Shown here one piece after another: positions 1 to 5,093 of a stretch of DNA of 12,347 bases. The position numbers and the translations under genes were made by a program. Source of the DNA: a bacterium (GTDB lineage: Bacteria; SM23-31; JAUVVT01); contig JAUWXV010000101.1 of the NCBI GenBank assembly GCA_030616165.1, positions 1 to 12,347 on the forward strand, in the 5' to 3' direction. The notes below the pieces were generated by a model that had not been told where the DNA came from, made no database searches, and worked only from the letters and a program-made list of their open reading frames with translations. How positions within the stretch are numbered: the first letter of the stretch is position 1; every line of letters begins with the position of its first letter.

Positions 1-100
1 TCCAAATGACTAAATGTCAAAACTTGTGTATTTATAGTTATTTTGATATTTGGATTTTGAGCTTGATTTGACATTTGGATTTTGACATTTGACATTAAAT
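1..100. repeat. AT-rich degenerate spacer repeats
   Basis: A 19-base unit, TTTGAYATTTGGATTTTGA, occurs at 42-60 and 67-85 with one mismatch (T/C at the Y). A shortened unit, CATTTGACATT, follows at 86-96. An 11-base segment in opposite orientation, AAATGTCAAAA at 12-22, is the exact reverse complement of 80-90. No coding frame is convincing here. The arrangement looks like a dispersed, recombining intergenic repeat cut by the left window edge. Whether it recurs elsewhere in the genome cannot be seen from this window. Confidence 0.6.
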
Positions 101-281
101 ATTCTATTTTCTACTAATATAGAAGAATTATTAGTTAAAGGATTAAGAAATCACCTCACTGGTTAAAATGGGTTTCTTTAAATATAAGAGTATAATAAAT
201 CTTTTATACAATCACTAAAGCAATAAATTAATATAATTATATCAAATATTCAATCTATTTTTTTCAAACTTGGATTTAATA
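101..281. other. gene-free AT-rich spacer
   Basis: No supportable gene. The only structure seen is a weak imperfect inverted repeat, AAGAAA at 145-150 against TTTCTT at 173-178, enclosing a relatively G+C-richer stretch with a small ACC/GGT pairing. It could be the end of a transcript entering from the left, but there is no clear T-run after it, so I do not call a terminator. Confidence 0.4.
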
Positions 282-290
282 TGATATAAT
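282..290 (+). promoter_or_regulatory. putative extended -10 promoter for the DUF3467-anmK operon
   Basis: TGATATAAT is a perfect extended -10 element (TGnTATAAT) lying 72 bases upstream of the ATG at 363. A TTGGAT resembling a -35 box lies at 270-275, but only 9 bases away, so it cannot pair with this -10 at normal spacing. The call therefore rests on the extended -10 alone. In such AT-rich DNA chance matches are frequent. Confidence 0.35.
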
Positions 291-362
291 ATTATATTTT
301 TCTATTGATATTTTTTAATAATTTAGGTAAATTTATAAAAATAATAAAATTGGGAGCAATAA

Positions 363-671
363 ATGATTCAAGAAAAACAAATAACTATAGAACTTAGTGA
401 AAAAGAGTCTGAAGGTATATATTCAAATTTTGTACTGATTTCGCATTCTCCAGCCGAGTTTATAATTGATTTCACAAGGATGCTTCCGGGAGTCCCAAAA
501 ACAAAAGTTTTTGCAAGGATAATTATGACTCCCCAGCATGTAAAGTCTTTTTCCGAAGCTCTTAAAGAAAATATAGATAAATTTGAAAAAGAGTTTGGAG
601 AAATAAAAGCATTGAAAAAACAGAAACCAAAAGACTTTGGATTTAAGTTTGGAGAAGAAAAATCAAAATAG
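363..671 (+). CDS. DUF3467 family protein
   Basis: A small soluble protein of 102 residues that matches the DUF3467 family over nearly its whole length. Visible hallmarks are an N-terminal strand region (QITIELSEKESEGIYSN), the S-P-A-E-F-I-I-D-F segment near residues 29-37, a LPG turn, the V-x-A-R-I-I-M-T-P-Q-H core around residues 49-59, and a C-terminal amphipathic helix (SEALKENIDKFEKEFG) with a lysine-rich tail. Family members are about 100 residues, so the gene is full length. Its biochemical function is not established. A GGGAG motif at 352-356, six bases before the ATG, supports the start. The next gene starts 12 bases after the stop, so the two are probably cotranscribed. Confidence 0.87.
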   Translation: MIQEKQITIELSEKESEGIYSNFVLISHSPAEFIIDFTRMLPGVPKTKVFARIIMTPQHVKSFSEALKENIDKFEKEFGEIKALKKQKPKDFGFKFGEEKSK

Positions 672-683
672 GAAAAATTAGAT

Positions 684-1031
684 ATGTTAAAGGATATCAA
701 ATTTTGTTCATGCAGTATTTTTGATATAGAAGAAGAAGAGGAAAATCAATGCATGTTTTTCGGATTCACAGAGCGGGCACTAGAAATGCTCAGCGAGGGT
801 GTGCTTAAATATATATCAGACACAGATAAAATCGGAAACCATTCGGAAGGAATTTATGCGGGTGTTGATAAATCAGGAAATGAAAAATATGTGAAGATTC
901 ATAAAATAAGCGAAAATCTATGGAGAATACCCACATTATATATCGATCCTTTTATAAGGCTCCTATTTAAATATCTACCAGCATACTATATCTCGCCTGA
1001 AGAAAAAGAAAAAGTCAAATGCGGTAGATAA
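684..1031 (+). CDS. hypothetical protein, 115 aa, Cys-containing
   Basis: I do not recognise this protein. It begins MLKDIKFCSCSIFD, giving a C-x-C pair at residues 8 and 10. A run of glutamates (residues 17-21) follows, then a third cysteine at 24 and a fourth near the C-terminus (KCGR). The middle (about 35-90) alternates helix-like and strand-like segments (FTERALEMLSEG, GIYAGVDKSGNEKYVKIHKI). The region near 90-105 is hydrophobic and aromatic but lacks the length of a clear membrane helix. There is no signal peptide. A GGAAAA stretch about 10 bases upstream could serve as a weak ribosome binding site. It sits 12 bases after the DUF3467 gene and 21 before anmK, which supports a real gene in one transcript. 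The four cysteines could bind metal, but that is speculation. Confidence 0.65.
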   Translation: MLKDIKFCSCSIFDIEEEEENQCMFFGFTERALEMLSEGVLKYISDTDKIGNHSEGIYAGVDKSGNEKYVKIHKISENLWRIPTLYIDPFIRLLFKYLPAYYISPEEKEKVKCGR

Positions 1032-1052
1032 AAAATAAAATCATTTCAAATT

Positions 1053-2240
1053 ATGACAAACTTGGGTAAAATACTTAATAAGAAGGAAAAATATATCGTT
1101 GGTTTGATTTCGGGGACATCTATGGACGGGGTGGACGCAGTGCTTATTAAATTAAAAGGATGTGCTGAAAAAACTTCGTTTAAACAAATAGGATTTATCA
1201 CCTATCCATATCCTCCTGGCTTGAAAGAGAGGATAATCGAGATTATATCAAGTATAAAAGTTTCACTTGATGAGATAAGCAGGATTAATTTTCTTATTGG
1301 TGAGATATTTGGGGAGGCGGCTTTAAGGGTTTGCCAAAAAAGCGGTGTTGCTGTTTCGGAGATAGACCTCATAGGTTCACATGGTCAAACAATATGGCAC
1401 AGCCCGATGAAGGAAGAGATGTTTGGGCATAAAATTGGAACAACACTCCAACTTGGAGAGCCGTCCACAATTGCTGTAAAAACTGGCATACCAACCGTGG
1501 GAGATTTCAGAACAGCGGACATCTCCTCAGGAGGAGAAGGCGCACCCCTAATACCGTACTTCGATTACCTGATGTTCAGAGATAAGTCAGAAAACAGGGC
1601 TATTCTGAATATCGGTGGAATTTCGAACATAACATTGCTCCCTAAGAACTGCAAAAAAAAAGATGTAATCGGATTCGACTGCGGTCCTGGAAATTTATTG
1701 ATAGACCAAATTGCCAAACTGCTATTTCAAAAGGATTTTGACAAAAATGGAAATATAGCCATTAAGGGAAAACTTTCTGTTGAACTTTTAAATTTTATGA
1801 AAAAACATCCCTTCCTTATGAAAAAGCCTCCAAAATCCTCAGGGAGAGAAGAATTTGGTGATGACTATATTAAAAAAATTCTCAAATTTTCAGAAAAACT
1901 AAGAAAAGAGGATATAATTAAAACCATCACTGAATTTACTGCTCTTGCCGTTTATTTAAATATTCAGAAATTTATTAAAGATAGACTGAAGGTAGATAGA
2001 TTAATTGTAAGCGGAGGAGGTGTAAAAAACAAATTAATAATAAATTCTCTCAAAAAATACTTTAAGGAAACAAAAGTTGAATCAACCGAAAAATACGGCA
2101 TATCTCCAGACGCAAAAGAAGCAATTGCTTTCGCAGTTTACGCTAATGAAACTTTATACGGAAATCCAATCAGTATAAAAAATGTTACCGGTGCCAACAG
2201 AGAAAATATTCTTGGAAAAATTTGTTTAATTTCTTTGTAA
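1053..2240 (+). CDS. anmK: anhydro-N-acetylmuramic acid kinase
   Basis: AnmK phosphorylates 1,6-anhydro-N-acetylmuramic acid while opening its anhydro ring, giving MurNAc-6-phosphate, so murein fragments released by lytic transglycosylases re-enter metabolism in the cytoplasm. The 395-residue product has the whole family set in order: GLISGTSMDGVDA (17-29), GSHGQT (108-113), a substrate-loop region with LGEPSTIA and GDFR (133-153), an Asp at about 156 in the ADISSGGEGAPL segment that aligns with the catalytic aspartate, NIGGISN (186-192), FDCGPGN (208-214), SGGGVKN (320-326) and PDAKEAIAFA (352-361), ending with the TGANR motif. It is slightly longer than usual because of a lysine-rich N-terminal extension of about 12 residues. 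The ribosome binding site is poor. It is the last gene of a three-gene unit, and its presence implies a Gram-negative type envelope. Confidence 0.95.
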   Translation: MTNLGKILNKKEKYIVGLISGTSMDGVDAVLIKLKGCAEKTSFKQIGFITYPYPPGLKERIIEIISSIKVSLDEISRINFLIGEIFGEAALRVCQKSGVAVSEIDLIGSHGQTIWHSPMKEEMFGHKIGTTLQLGEPSTIAVKTGIPTVGDFRTADISSGGEGAPLIPYFDYLMFRDKSENRAILNIGGISNITLLPKNCKKKDVIGFDCGPGNLLIDQIAKLLFQKDFDKNGNIAIKGKLSVELLNFMKKHPFLMKKPPKSSGREEFGDDYIKKILKFSEKLRKEDIIKTITEFTALAVYLNIQKFIKDRLKVDRLIVSGGGVKNKLIINSLKKYFKETKVESTEKYGISPDAKEAIAFAVYANETLYGNPISIKNVTGANRENILGKICLISL

Positions 2241-2272
2241 TGGCTCACTTTTATTTGTAAAAAATAGACACC

Positions 2273-2300
2273 TTTTCATCTCTATTTCTCAGGATGAAAA
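2273..2300. terminator. hairpin downstream of anmK, weak terminator candidate
   Basis: TTTTCATC (2273-2280) pairs perfectly with GATGAAAA (2293-2300) across a 12-base loop. It lies 33 bases after the anmK stop, where a terminator would be expected. On the plus strand the stem is followed by A-rich rather than T-rich sequence, so it is not a canonical intrinsic terminator. An alternative is a transcript-end stabiliser or chance in AT-rich DNA. Confidence 0.28.
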
Positions 2301-2335
2301 AAAATAAAGAATTTTATTAAATTTGAATATTTTTC

Positions 2336-2364
2336 TTGTAAAATGATGTTAATGATTTTATATT
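2336..2364 (+). promoter_or_regulatory. putative sigma70-type promoter for the GspE-N-like gene
   Basis: TTGTAA (2336-2341) and TATATT (2359-2364) are separated by exactly 17 bases and match the -35/-10 consensus at 4 of 6 and 5 of 6 positions. They lie about 100 bases upstream of the GTG start at 2466, just after the hairpin that follows anmK. The surrounding A/T bias makes this only a candidate. Confidence 0.35.
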
Positions 2365-2451
2365 TTAAATAGAAAAAATTTATTAAATTTTAAACAAATC
2401 ATAAATCATAATTAAAAATGTATTTACACCAAGAAACCACATAAGTTTATG

Positions 2452-2460
2452 AAAGGGTGG
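2452..2460 (+). promoter_or_regulatory. ribosome binding site deciding the GTG start at 2466
   Basis: AAAGGGTGG at 2452-2460 resembles a Shine-Dalgarno sequence and sits 5 bases before the GTG at 2466. The upstream in-frame GTG at 2457 lies inside this motif and has no purine-rich site of its own, so 2466 is the better start. Confidence 0.55.
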
Positions 2461-2465
2461 TATTA

Positions 2466-2849
2466 GTGTTATTTGGTAAATACCTTTTAAAAAAGGGACT
2501 TGTAACCAATAAGGACATTAATGACGCCTGTTCTTTACAAAGAAAACGCTGTCAAAAGATAGGAAGAAAAGCACGAGAAAAGGGTTTATTGTCGAACTCC
2601 GATATTGCAAAAATTACAAGAAAACAGAATGAACTTGGGAGTAAATTTGGAGAAACTGCTGAAGAATTAAAACTCTTAACACATGAACAGGTTTCGGAAT
2701 TACTCGATAAACAAAAAAGGGAATATATGTTCTTCGGCGAAGCACTTATTTTGAGCGGTATTTTAACCGAAGATATAGTAAAAAGAGAATTGAAACTCTT
2801 CTGTAAGGAAAGAGAAGAGTTCTGGAGAAAATTTTTCAAAATCCATTGA
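2466..2849 (+). CDS. small GspE-N-terminal-like helical repeat protein
   Basis: A 127-residue soluble, charged protein made of repeating helical units of the form G-x-x-L-x-x-x-G-L-L/V-x-x-x-x-I followed by a helix. Units are seen at FGKYLLKKGLVTNKDI, IGRKAREKGLLSNSDI, FGETAEELKLLTHEQV and FGEALILSGILTEDI, each followed by a basic or polar helix that often contains an LxxKQ-like end. This pattern resembles the N-terminal domain of type II secretion and type IV pilus ATPases (the GspE/MshE N-terminal family, some members of which bind cyclic di-GMP) but here it stands alone without an ATPase. It may be a partner or regulatory protein, but the function is unproven. The GTG at 2466 is chosen over 2457 because of the preceding AAAGGGTGG. 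No close gene neighbours share its strand within 200 bases. Confidence 0.72.
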   Translation: MLFGKYLLKKGLVTNKDINDACSLQRKRCQKIGRKAREKGLLSNSDIAKITRKQNELGSKFGETAEELKLLTHEQVSELLDKQKREYMFFGEALILSGILTEDIVKRELKLFCKEREEFWRKFFKIH

Positions 2850-3205
2850 GTAAATTCTTGATAATAAAACAATTCTATTAAATTGGTTATAATCTTCTAA
2901 TTTTCTAATAATGATATAATTTTATTTTTTTAATGTGTTTGACTTATTAGAAATTAAATAATTAACTTCGAAAAAAATATATCTCAATTTCATATCTGCA
3001 ACTAAATTTAGATTTTTCGCTGTTTTTGAAAGATCATACAATACATTTTAATACAAGGTGTATGAAAAGGAATAAATCTGGTTAACTCAAAGATGATAAA
3101 TTTTAATATCGTCGGATATATAAACAAATTGATGGAATCATAATAAGTTTGGATATATTAATCAGGTAAAAACATCCCTTAATGTACTAAAGGCATAAAA
3201 TTAAA
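2850..3205. other. gene-free AT-rich spacer with an inverted repeat
   Basis: No supportable gene. TTTCTAATAA (2902-2911) and TTATTAGAAA (2944-2953) are perfect inverted copies of 10 bases. With one unpaired base the stem extends into flanking AAT/ATT. The 32-base interval between them contains TGATATAAT at 2912-2920, the same extended -10 sequence seen before the first operon, and a T-run. A promoter inside a hairpin, or a terminator of the upstream gene, are both possible. The methyltransferase start lies about 285 bases further on. Nothing else stands out. Confidence 0.4.
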
Positions 3206-3742
3206 ATGGAGATATTAGACCTCGGATGCGGTCTGAAATCCAAAAAAGAGGGTTCAGTTGGTCTGGATAAGCGTTCAGCACCACACGTTGACATAGTTCA
3301 TGACCTTAATGTGTATCCCTATCCATTTCCTGACAGCGAATTTGACTGGATTGAGATGTCTCATATAATTGAACATGTTGAGAAGCCGCTGTATATGATG
3401 AACGAAGTCCACAGGATAGCAAAGAACAGAGCAACATTGAGGATAATCACTCCTCACTATTCGTCTCAATTATCATACGGTGATTTCGAGCATCTTCATC
3501 ACTTTGGATATATAACATTTCTTACACTTCAAAACACCGGGTTATTTAAAATTAAAAAGTATAAGTTGTGGTTTACAGATTTGTATAGAGTGCTTGGTAT
3601 TAGTCTAATAGCAAATAAGTTCCCGCGCAGGTGGGAAAAATATCTATCAAATATTTTTCCTGCCCGTTTCGTAGAATTTTTTCTTGAAGTTGTGAAAGAT
3701 GATGGGAAATGTAATACCCTTATAGAGAAGTATATATATTAA
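3206..3742 (+). CDS. class I SAM-dependent methyltransferase (Methyltransf_11-like)
   Basis: Probably transfers a methyl group from S-adenosylmethionine; the substrate is unknown. Motif I is immediately at the N-terminus (ILDLGCG, residues 3-9). It is followed by VGLDKR with an acidic residue ending strand 2 (D21), DIVHDLN (29-35), the PYPFPDSEFDWIEMSH segment typical of this subfamily, IIEHVEKP (54-61), and a late HRIAKNRATLRIITPHYSS block (69-87) where most relatives have a KPGG turn. The usual helices before motif I are absent. In-frame stop TAA at 3188-3190 and no alternative start in between make the ATG at 3206 the only choice, so the short N-terminus is real. At 178 residues it is compact. 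No sugar, lipid or cofactor genes adjoin it, so the pathway cannot be inferred. The C-terminal half is variable and basic/aromatic. Confidence 0.85.
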   Translation: MEILDLGCGLKSKKEGSVGLDKRSAPHVDIVHDLNVYPYPFPDSEFDWIEMSHIIEHVEKPLYMMNEVHRIAKNRATLRIITPHYSSQLSYGDFEHLHHFGYITFLTLQNTGLFKIKKYKLWFTDLYRVLGISLIANKFPRRWEKYLSNIFPARFVEFFLEVVKDDGKCNTLIEKYIY

Positions 3743-3848
3743 CTGCATTTTTTAAAACAAAAGGTGTATTATGCAAATTTTTTAAATTATTTCGAACTAA
3801 ACACTCATGCTCTTTCAGATCGCCACTAAACATGAAAATAATTGTAAT

Positions 3849-3880
3849 GACAGAACACAGTGTGCAGGCACTGTTCTGTC
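3849..3880. repeat. 12-bp palindromic stem-loop
   Basis: GACAGAACACAGTG (3849-3862) pairs with CACTGTTCTGTC (3869-3880) with a two-base bulge in the left arm and the loop TGCAGG. It is markedly richer in G+C than its surroundings. No T-run follows, so it is not a standard terminator, though it lies about 107 bases after the methyltransferase stop. It also lies between convergent genes. It could be a dispersed palindromic element or a transcript-end hairpin. Confidence 0.6.
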
Positions 3881-3898
3881 CTTACATCTAATTTCTTT

Positions 3899-3925
3899 AA
3901 TCTGTGTAATCCGTGAAATTCGTGG
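3899..3925. repeat. three tandem 9-mers, AATCYGTGN type
   Basis: AATCTGTGT, AATCCGTGA and AATTCGTGG follow one another without gaps, giving a consensus of AATCYGTGN. They begin 18 bases after the palindrome at 3849-3880, and the pair may form one dispersed element. No protein frame is supported through it. From memory, very similar strings are common between genes in a number of environmental bacterial genomes, but I cannot check this here. Confidence 0.55.
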
Positions 3926-4011
3926 TTCTATTTTCTGGTTAAATATTCATATCTACCAGGATTCTTTTCACAACTTGAAATTAGCGAAATACTACCTATA
4001 ATAATCCCTTC

Positions 4012-4044
4012 TTAACTTTTCTTTGAAAATTCTCTTCTGTTCAT
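4012..4044 (-). pseudogene. vestigial third Tat-lipoprotein leader (10 codons)
   Basis: Reading the minus strand from 4044, the frame gives MNRREFSKKS and then TAA at 4014-4012. The first 36 bases match the start of the PrcB-type lipoprotein gene at 33 positions. One change turns Leu7 into Ser and two adjacent changes turn the Leu11 TTG codon into the stop TAA. It lies 20 bases after the stop of the BsuPI-domain gene, on the same strand, as a third gene of the series would. Homology to the leaders ends after about 12 codons, and beyond it lies the spacer with the palindrome and 9-mer repeats. Most likely it is the remnant of a deleted third paralogue. A tiny expressed peptide is possible but unsupported. 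Confidence 0.6.
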
Positions 4045-4064
4045 TTTAGGTTTGATAAATTTGT

Positions 4065-4559
4065 TTATGGAATTATTTCTATAGGTACCGAAACTTTTGT
4101 ATCAACATAATTTCCTGTACCAGCATATAATCCTCCAATCGCACTATATTTTCCAACATTAACTAAATTATTTTTATTATCTCTCATATCCCACACATAG
4201 GAGTAATCGTCAGAGTCATTGGGGGCAAGCATGAGTAAGGTTGCCAGATCCCACCAAGTGTTTACTGCCATCCAGATAACTTCTCCATCTTTTTCAACCC
4301 AAAAGTTCCACTCAGGCGAATGAGGAAAAATAAACTTCACATCCTCATCTCTCAAATTAGTAACCCTATACAACATCTCCACTTTTTCTCCTAATTTATA
4401 GACAGATTTATCAGTTTGCATATAATATTTCATACCACTAATTGGTCCCGTATAAATAACGGGATTCTTTTGACTACAACCAGAAATTAAAGGAACACTT
4501 CCTATAACAATAATTACAATACTTTCCAAACCTTTCTTTAAAAATTCTCTTCTGTTCAT
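4065..4559 (-). CDS. Tat-type lipoprotein with BsuPI-like domain
   Basis: A 164-residue predicted lipoprotein. The leader carries a twin-arginine motif (NRREFLKK, residues 2-9), a hydrophobic stretch (about 12-25) and a lipobox ISGC with the lipidated cysteine at 28. The mature part (about 43-164) resembles the BsuPI domain family, named for an intracellular proteinase inhibitor of Bacillus: YYMQTDKSVYKLGEKVEM, then YRVTNLRDEDVKFIFPHSPEWNFWVEKDGEVIW, and a late G-K-Y-x-A-x-G turn. This is an immunoglobulin-like beta sandwich. Tat export suggests folding before export or a Tat preference in this organism. It lies 17 bases downstream of the PrcB-type lipoprotein, in one operon. The function is not known; protease inhibition or surface adhesion are only family-based guesses. 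No clear Shine-Dalgarno precedes the ATG. Confidence 0.82.
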   Translation of the reverse strand: MNRREFLKKGLESIVIIVIGSVPLISGCSQKNPVIYTGPISGMKYYMQTDKSVYKLGEKVEMLYRVTNLRDEDVKFIFPHSPEWNFWVEKDGEVIWMAVNTWWDLATLLMLAPNDSDDYSYVWDMRDNKNNLVNVGKYSAIGGLYAGTGNYVDTKVSVPIEIIP

Positions 4560-4576
4560 TTTAATTTTAAATAAGA

Positions 4577-5062
4577 TTATTGATTATATGATTCAAAAAT
4601 TACTGGTTTTTTTAATTTTGTTGTTTTAACAATATGATAGGGATTTATAGATAAATAATGAAAATCTCCTTGTGGAGTTTTTTCAGACACTTTGACAAAT
4701 ATGGCATTATTAGATTCGGTAATATCTAAAATATTTATTTCATAGCCCCAAATATGACACTCGCCCATATAAACTGCTAATATTGTATATCTTGAAAAAT
4801 AAGTATTAGGGACATTTAATAAATATTCTGGTGGGCTAAAAAATCTTTCAAATGCTTCTTCCCACATTTTATTCCATTCTGTATAGTCATTAATTACAAA
4901 AGATTTTTTCTCTTTGATTGTAGACATATTCCCTTTGCCAATTGTTTCAAAATCAACAGTAATGGAATATTCAACAGGATTTTTCCAACAACTAAAAATT
5001 AATAGAATACTGCATATTAAAATAAATTCCAAACTTTTCTTTAAAAATTCTCTTCTGTTCAT
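4577..5062 (-). CDS. Tat-type lipoprotein with PrcB C-terminal-like domain
   Basis: A 161-residue predicted lipoprotein with the leader MNRREFLKKSLEF, nearly the same as its downstream neighbour, and a lipobox-like IFSC with cysteine 25. Phe at -2 is less usual for a lipobox. The body fits the PrcB C-terminal family, first described in the dentilisin protease complex of Treponema: FVINDYTEWNKMW (55-67), FSRYTILAVYMGECHIWGYEI (89-109), KVSEKTPQG, NPYHIVK (140-146) and PVIFE (153-157). The usual G-G in the 'GxxxxGGY' segment is modified to IWGY. A role in assembling or stabilising a surface protease is possible by family, but no protease gene is nearby. It starts 31 bases after the stop of the barrel/YLYP gene and is probably cotranscribed. 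The first residues after the cysteine share KNPVxY with the neighbour, so the duplicated leader extends past the cleavage site. Confidence 0.8.
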   Translation of the reverse strand: MNRREFLKKSLEFILICSILLIFSCWKNPVEYSITVDFETIGKGNMSTIKEKKSFVINDYTEWNKMWEEAFERFFSPPEYLLNVPNTYFSRYTILAVYMGECHIWGYEINILDITESNNAIFVKVSEKTPQGDFHYLSINPYHIVKTTKLKKPVIFESYNQ

Positions 5063-5093
5063 TTTGATTCTGATTTAGTAATCTTTTAGAATA

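Larger units (their letters stand above)
3743..4011. other. gene-free spacer between convergent units
   Basis: Apart from the palindrome and the 9-mer repeats, nothing coding is supportable. A possible plus-strand frame of 64 codons across 3807-4001 runs through both repeat elements, has no ribosome binding site and resembles no protein I know. The right end abuts the truncated leader copy at 4012-4044. Confidence 0.5.

Noticed and set aside
145-178. A terminator hairpin in the left spacer
   Set aside because: The stem is imperfect with a large interior and is not followed by a clear T-run.
270-290. A standard -35/-10 pair with TTGGAT and TATAAT
   Set aside because: The spacing is only 9 bases, so only the extended -10 is kept as a candidate.
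368-700. A 110-codon minus-strand frame opposite the DUF3467 gene
   Set aside because: The plus-strand product is a clear family match and has a ribosome binding site; the reverse frame is Ser/Phe-rich as expected for a shadow.
3206-3742. An N-terminally truncated methyltransferase
   Set aside because: The family often begins directly at motif I, the ATG is the only in-frame start after a stop at 3188-3190, and the rest of the fold is present.
3849-3925. A CRISPR-like array
   Set aside because: The repeated units are only 9 bases long and adjoin with no spacers, and no cas genes are present.
3807-4001. A 64-codon plus-strand frame
   Set aside because: It runs through the palindrome and the AATCYGTGN repeats, has no ribosome binding site, and its product has no recognisable domain. 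It is best explained as repeat sequence.
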